In this document: positions 60,584 to 64,000 of the stretch, piece by piece
How positions within the stretch are numbered: position 1 is the stretch's first letter
Layout: every line of letters starts with the position of its first letter
Assembly (NCBI GenBank): GCA_964343195.1
Contig: CAYFIR010000001.1
Coordinates: 148,889 to 212,888 of the forward strand
DNA: 64,000 nucleotides
Origin: CAYVAP01 sp964343195
GTDB taxonomy: Bacteria; Bacteroidota; Bacteroidia; J057
Direction: 5' to 3'
The notes under the pieces: model-generated
Database searches by the model: none
The model's input: the letters and a program-made list of their open reading frames with translations, nothing else
Told to the model about the DNA's origin: nothing
Made by a program: the position numbers and the translations under genes

Positions 60584-60704
60584 AGGGAAAGATAAGAATC
60601 AGAGTAAGTGGAGTCAACGTGCAGGGGTTGCCGATGTTCATCCTGACTCTTGGCATCCATGGGTTACACTTCAAGGCCTTTTGGCAACAAAGCAAAAAAC
60701 ACCC

Positions 60705-61214
60705 ATGTTTGAGCCATTACACCTGCCCTTGACCACCCCAAGACCAGAATTGCCTACCAGCGTCTGGATGAGCGACCTGATGCCACAGCTCATTTTCGGT
60801 GGCATCATTTTTTTCCTCAGCCTTTCTGGTTTTGCCATCACGCTCATCCTGTCACCGGGTTGGCGAGTCTCGCTGTTTTTTGTGCTAATAACTGCGGCAG
60901 TGGGGTATTGGGGGCTACAAATCCGGCAAAAGGTCACGCAGCGACAGCAAATCTACCAGCATGGTACCCCGGTTTCAGCGCAGGTCATGCGCCACGAACG
61001 AGCCTTCAACCCGCTAAAATCTTCGCGAGACTATGTGGCCTGGCTCAAAATCCAGGGAGTTGATCAGGCACCCATCAAGGTTACCCATCCCAGAGCTGAC
61101 CTGTGGACGGCAGCTCCCAAAGGCGAGACCTTGACAGGGCTTGCACATAACGGGGAATACCTTTTTGCTGAGGTATTGGGCCGACAGTTTAGGCTCGTTG
61201 AAGAGAGTAGGTGA
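60705..61214 (+). CDS. Hypothetical membrane protein (DUF3592-like)
   Basis: 169 residues from ATG 60705; the longer frame overlapping the nuclease gene is unlikely. Two membrane helices near the N-terminus (LIFGGIIFFLSLSGFAITLIL and VSLFFVLITAAVGYWGL), then a soluble beta domain (QIYQHGTPVSAQVMRHERAFNPLKSSRDYVAWLKIQG). The GTPVSAQVM and late beta pattern recalls DUF3592-type proteins, only weakly. Function unknown. Confidence 0.72.
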   Translation: MFEPLHLPLTTPRPELPTSVWMSDLMPQLIFGGIIFFLSLSGFAITLILSPGWRVSLFFVLITAAVGYWGLQIRQKVTQRQQIYQHGTPVSAQVMRHERAFNPLKSSRDYVAWLKIQGVDQAPIKVTHPRADLWTAAPKGETLTGLAHNGEYLFAEVLGRQFRLVEESR

Positions 61215-61247
61215 GGAGAAAAGCTTGTACGATGTCGCATATGCAGG

Positions 61248-61437
61248 AGACCAGAAATAGCTATAAAGGAGAGGTATGGAGGAAATGAAGGCGCTGCTCT
61301 GAGCCTTGTGCTGCCGAAGATCCCGATCATTGATACCACATAGCAATGGAATCGGGGGGCGAAGTCGAAGTAGCAGCCGAAGGGCCTGAAGGGTTCAATC
61401 GGCGACTTTCCTTCATATCCCCATATACTCCATACCT
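61248..61437 (+). repeat. GGTATGGAGG-type repeat, second copy
   Basis: A 45-bp block (61248-61292, containing GGTATGGAGGAAATGAAGG) and an inverted 28-bp block (61410-61437) match 22719-22763 and 22677-22704 in reverse orientation. The spacer here is 117 bp instead of 14 and is unrelated. Lies between the DUF3592-like gene and yebC, in non-coding DNA. Confidence 0.65.
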
Positions 61438-61459
61438 TTTACCAGATTCTCCCTGTGTC

Positions 61460-62170
61460 TCACCCCACATTGGTGTACACCGCCTGCACATCATCGTCGT
61501 CCTCGATTTTGTCAATCAGGACTTCCAGTTCCTCCATTTGGGCTTCGTCCAGTTCGATGGGAGCGTTGGGGATACGCTGCAAAGTGGCCTTTTGCAACTC
61601 AATGCCCTGACCCTCTAGGGCGGCGCTCAGGCTGCCAAACGCTGTGTAGTCGCCATAGACGTAAATGGTTTCCCCCTCCTGTTCCAGGCTATCCAGTCCC
61701 TCATCGATCAGGCTGAACTCCAGCTCTTCCAGATCCAACTCTGGCGTAGCAGCAAACTCAAACACCGCCTTGCGGTCAAACATGAACTCCAACGAGCCCG
61801 TAGGCACCAGCCCAGCGCCGTACTTGTTGAAGTACATCTTAATATTGGCGACAGTACGGGTGGGATTGTCGGTAGCGGTTTCCACAAACAGCAGCGCCCC
61901 ATACGGGCCTTTGCCCTCGTAATTCACTTCCGCAAAATCGGTAGCATCCTGGCCAGTGGCCCGCTTGATGGCGGCCTCGATGTTGTCCTTGGGCATGTTC
62001 TGCGCCTTGGCCGTGGCAATGGCCGTGCGCAGTTTGGCATTCATTTCAGGATCAGCGCCACCTTCTTTGGCAGCGACGGTAATGGCTTTGCCCAATTTGG
62101 GAAACAACTTGGACATCTTGTCCCAACGCTTTTCCTTGGCGGCACGGCGGTATTCAAAGGCTCTTCCCAT
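61460..62170 (-). CDS. yebC: YebC/PmpR-family regulatory protein
   Basis: 236 residues, ATG at 62170. Starts MGRAFEYRRAAKEKRWDKMSKLFPKLGKAITVAAKEGG, the family N-terminus, with NMPKDNIEAAIKRATG and GPYGALLFVETATDNPTRTVANIKMYFNKYG in the core and IPNAPIELDEAQMEELEVLIDKIEDDDDVQAVYTN at the end. YebC proteins act as transcriptional regulators, and some act on ribosomes at poly-proline stalls. Target not visible from context. Confidence 0.93.
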   Translation of the reverse strand: MGRAFEYRRAAKEKRWDKMSKLFPKLGKAITVAAKEGGADPEMNAKLRTAIATAKAQNMPKDNIEAAIKRATGQDATDFAEVNYEGKGPYGALLFVETATDNPTRTVANIKMYFNKYGAGLVPTGSLEFMFDRKAVFEFAATPELDLEELEFSLIDEGLDSLEQEGETIYVYGDYTAFGSLSAALEGQGIELQKATLQRIPNAPIELDEAQMEELEVLIDKIEDDDDVQAVYTNVG

Positions 62171-62290
62171 AAGTCTCGGATAAAATGGGCAGAAGGAGGG
62201 TTAAAGCCTTCTGCGCGGCAAAGATAGGCAGTTGGTCGAAGATTGCCGGGCTTTTTTTGCAGCCACTGTCATTTTATAGCCAGCAAAGAA

Positions 62291-63931
62291 TCATTGTCTG
62301 ACAAACCGCAGCACCTGTGGCTGTCCCGCCCATTCAAAGCGAAGGAGGTACATGCCGCTCGCCAGTTTAGTAGTCTCGTCGAGGGTTACTTCCGGCTCCG
62401 TGAGGGTGCGATGATAGGTCTGCTGGAGCCGACCCGAAAGGTCAGTTACTTCAAACACGAGGCTTTGTCCTGCGGCGTTGGGCAGGCTGAGGTGCAGGGC
62501 ATCCTGCACCGGATTGGGATAGATGTTGATTGGCTGCTTTGGGCTGAAGACCAGATTTGTTGTAGCGGCAGCGCTATCCTGATACACCCGGACATAGTCG
62601 ATTTCCATGGCGCTCTCGGTGAAGGTCCGCTCAACCGTAGGCAGCATGGCGACGTTGAGCAGCAGGTAGTGGGGCAGGTCAAAAGGCCAGGTATTGCCGT
62701 CCTGCACGCTGGGCTGGTAGATGAGGTTCACGGTGCCATCGACGGCAAACACCAGCCTCTCCGGTGACCAGTCCAGGGAATAGAGGTGAAATTCGGTCGA
62801 AACATTGGGGACAATCCGGCCGCCTACACTGGCCGTCCCACCAAATCCGGCAGGAGTGTGAGTCGCACTGGCCACATAGTTCTGGTTGTCACCCCAGTGC
62901 TCGATGATGTCCATTTCGCCGCAGTTGGGCCAGAGAACCTGACCATAGCCCTGATTGGTCCAATATCCACCTGGCTCGTCAATGTTTTGGCCCAGCATCC
63001 AGATGGCAGGGAAGGTTCCGGCTCCGGTAGGCATCTTGGCCCTTACTTCTATTCGTCCATAAGTAAAGGCAAACTTGGAATTCAGCCGGGCCGAGGTGTG
63101 TTGCTTGGTTACCCCCTGGTCGGTGTAGGTCTCTTTTTTTGCCAAAATATGCAGGCTCCCGTTTTCGACGTAGGAATTGTCGATCCGGTCGGTATAATGC
63201 TGGATTTCAGTTCCCCACCAGCTATCGCCATTGGGGAGCTGGGTTTGTTGCCACCACTTGCTGGTGTCGATGGCTCCCGTACCGTCAAATTCGTCTGACC
63301 AGACCAGGACATCATACATGGAACCTGAATTGCCACTGGTATCTTCCCCAAGGGTGCCGTCGTAGAGCACATCATCGATGTAGGCCAGCACCTGGTCGGT
63401 GTTGTTTTCGCCATTAACCTGGATCAGCACCCGATTGAAGTCGGGCCGCTGAATAGGTGGCGGCGAATTGGGGTCGAAGTTGACGTAAGGATCATTCGCA
63501 AAGTCAAAGGTAACCGTCTGCCACTGGTCCAGCGAAATGGGCTTGATGACCTCGCTCTGGCTCGTCCAGGGCTGAGCCAGGTCGCCATTTTGCAGCTTGA
63601 GGGACACCTGATTGGGCGCAATACCCGTTAGGCCACTGGCAGGCACGTAGATTTTCAGCGAGAAGGTGTGATGGCTGCTCAGGTTGAAGTTGAGCGGCAC
63701 GTCGAAGCGGACATTGGCATACTGCCCGCCCGTATCGTGGTATTCCATTACCGTAGCGGAGGAATTGTCATTGTCCACAAAGGGATTGGGCAGGCTGGTG
63801 TCGATGCCGAGGCCATCGGGTGCCCAGGTGGTGATGGTGCCATTCCCCTCAAAATCGTCCTGTACAGGTTGGGCCTGAGCGATAAAGAAGATGCTCCACA
63901 GCCCTATCAAGGCTATTGTTAGCTGTCGCAT
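62291..63931 (-). CDS. Glycoside hydrolase family 16 enzyme B, T9SS cargo
   Basis: 546 residues, signal peptide at 1-20. Same layout as enzyme A: binding-type N-terminal domain (~20-192), GH16 core with CGEMDIIEHWG (Glu339, Asp341, Glu344), FTYGRIEVRAKMPTGAGTFPAIW and a type A T9SS sorting domain (INIYPNPVQDALHLSL ... LASGMYLLRFEWAG). The two paralogues share residue numbering through the active site. Likely a laminarinase-type beta-glucanase; separate substrate range from A is possible as linkers and the cleft edge differ (WYNGEIQ against WWGTEIQ). Confidence 0.93.
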   Translation of the reverse strand: MRQLTIALIGLWSIFFIAQAQPVQDDFEGNGTITTWAPDGLGIDTSLPNPFVDNDNSSATVMEYHDTGGQYANVRFDVPLNFNLSSHHTFSLKIYVPASGLTGIAPNQVSLKLQNGDLAQPWTSQSEVIKPISLDQWQTVTFDFANDPYVNFDPNSPPPIQRPDFNRVLIQVNGENNTDQVLAYIDDVLYDGTLGEDTSGNSGSMYDVLVWSDEFDGTGAIDTSKWWQQTQLPNGDSWWGTEIQHYTDRIDNSYVENGSLHILAKKETYTDQGVTKQHTSARLNSKFAFTYGRIEVRAKMPTGAGTFPAIWMLGQNIDEPGGYWTNQGYGQVLWPNCGEMDIIEHWGDNQNYVASATHTPAGFGGTASVGGRIVPNVSTEFHLYSLDWSPERLVFAVDGTVNLIYQPSVQDGNTWPFDLPHYLLLNVAMLPTVERTFTESAMEIDYVRVYQDSAAATTNLVFSPKQPINIYPNPVQDALHLSLPNAAGQSLVFEVTDLSGRLQQTYHRTLTEPEVTLDETTKLASGMYLLRFEWAGQPQVLRFVRQ

Positions 63932-64000
63932 GGCGCGAGGTAGTTTTAAACCTACTTTCCCGGCCTAAGAAGTGTCAAGATATATTTTTTGAAAGGTTGG

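Overview
The window looks like chromosomal DNA of a Bacteroidota species with mixed base composition. I infer something near the Saprospiria/Lewinella group, but the family level is only a guess. The main evidence is six proteins ending in type IX secretion (T9SS) type A sorting domains: the S8 protease at 977, the SBBP-repeat protein at 19690, the PhoD-like phosphatase at 32463, a secreted protein at 49138, and two GH16 glycanases at 54678 and 62291. Lipoproteins with short lipoboxes, head-GIN, YqaE, DUF4173, DUF2851 and OFA-MFS genes and Bacteroidetes-type -7 elements (TAnnTTTG) point the same way. I saw no rRNA, tRNA, CRISPR array, prophage or intact transposase gene.

Layout. 1-4.2 kb: a partial secreted protein and a large multidomain subtilisin. 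4.4-10 kb: a co-directional run of poorly known envelope proteins (SH3 protein, large secreted protein, small protein, Ig-like lipoprotein, acidic protein), then an opposed acidic protein. 10.3-16.4 kb: pyridoxal-kinase-like protein, exo/endonuclease-type lipoprotein, SirB1-like protein, a DUF4129/SpoIIM/RDD membrane group and a MarR regulator. 16.6-19.3 kb: dnaX, with an A10 slippery run joining the gamma and tau reading frames, and mnmD. 19.7-27.3 kb: SBBP-repeat protein, fabG, acyl-ACP thioesterase, a lipoprotein, htpG. 27.8-35.7 kb: M23 peptidase, RluA-type synthase, methyltransferase, pterin dehydratase, two thioredoxin-fold proteins, PhoD. 35.8-38.2 kb: small membrane proteins, including a tandem pair of secreted-type YqaE paralogues. 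38.3-49 kb: aldo/keto reductase, DUF2851, LytTR regulator, SulP transporter, AnmK, and a flavoprotein plus membrane Fe-S protein pair. 49-64 kb: T9SS cargo, DUF4173 membrane protein, GIN lipoprotein, two GH16 enzymes flanking an OFA-type MFS transporter with its 34-residue small subunit, a lactonase-fold lipoprotein, a DUF1016 nuclease and YebC.

Most of the unusual signal is in the intergenic DNA. A ~100-143 bp element occurs three times (10.19, 14.9 and 37.05 kb), bounded by short direct repeats of CTAG/TTAG type, twice falling on a stop codon. A 159-bp near-perfect palindrome starts directly after the stop codon of the membrane Fe-S protein. A pair of GGTATGGAGG-type inverted blocks is shared between 22.7 and 61.3 kb. 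The gap at 24.46-24.95 kb is a mosaic of hairpins and a TIR-bounded miniature element. The strongest gene-level observation is the recoded dnaX; the small OFA-MFS subunit gene and the secreted YqaE pair are also worth noting.
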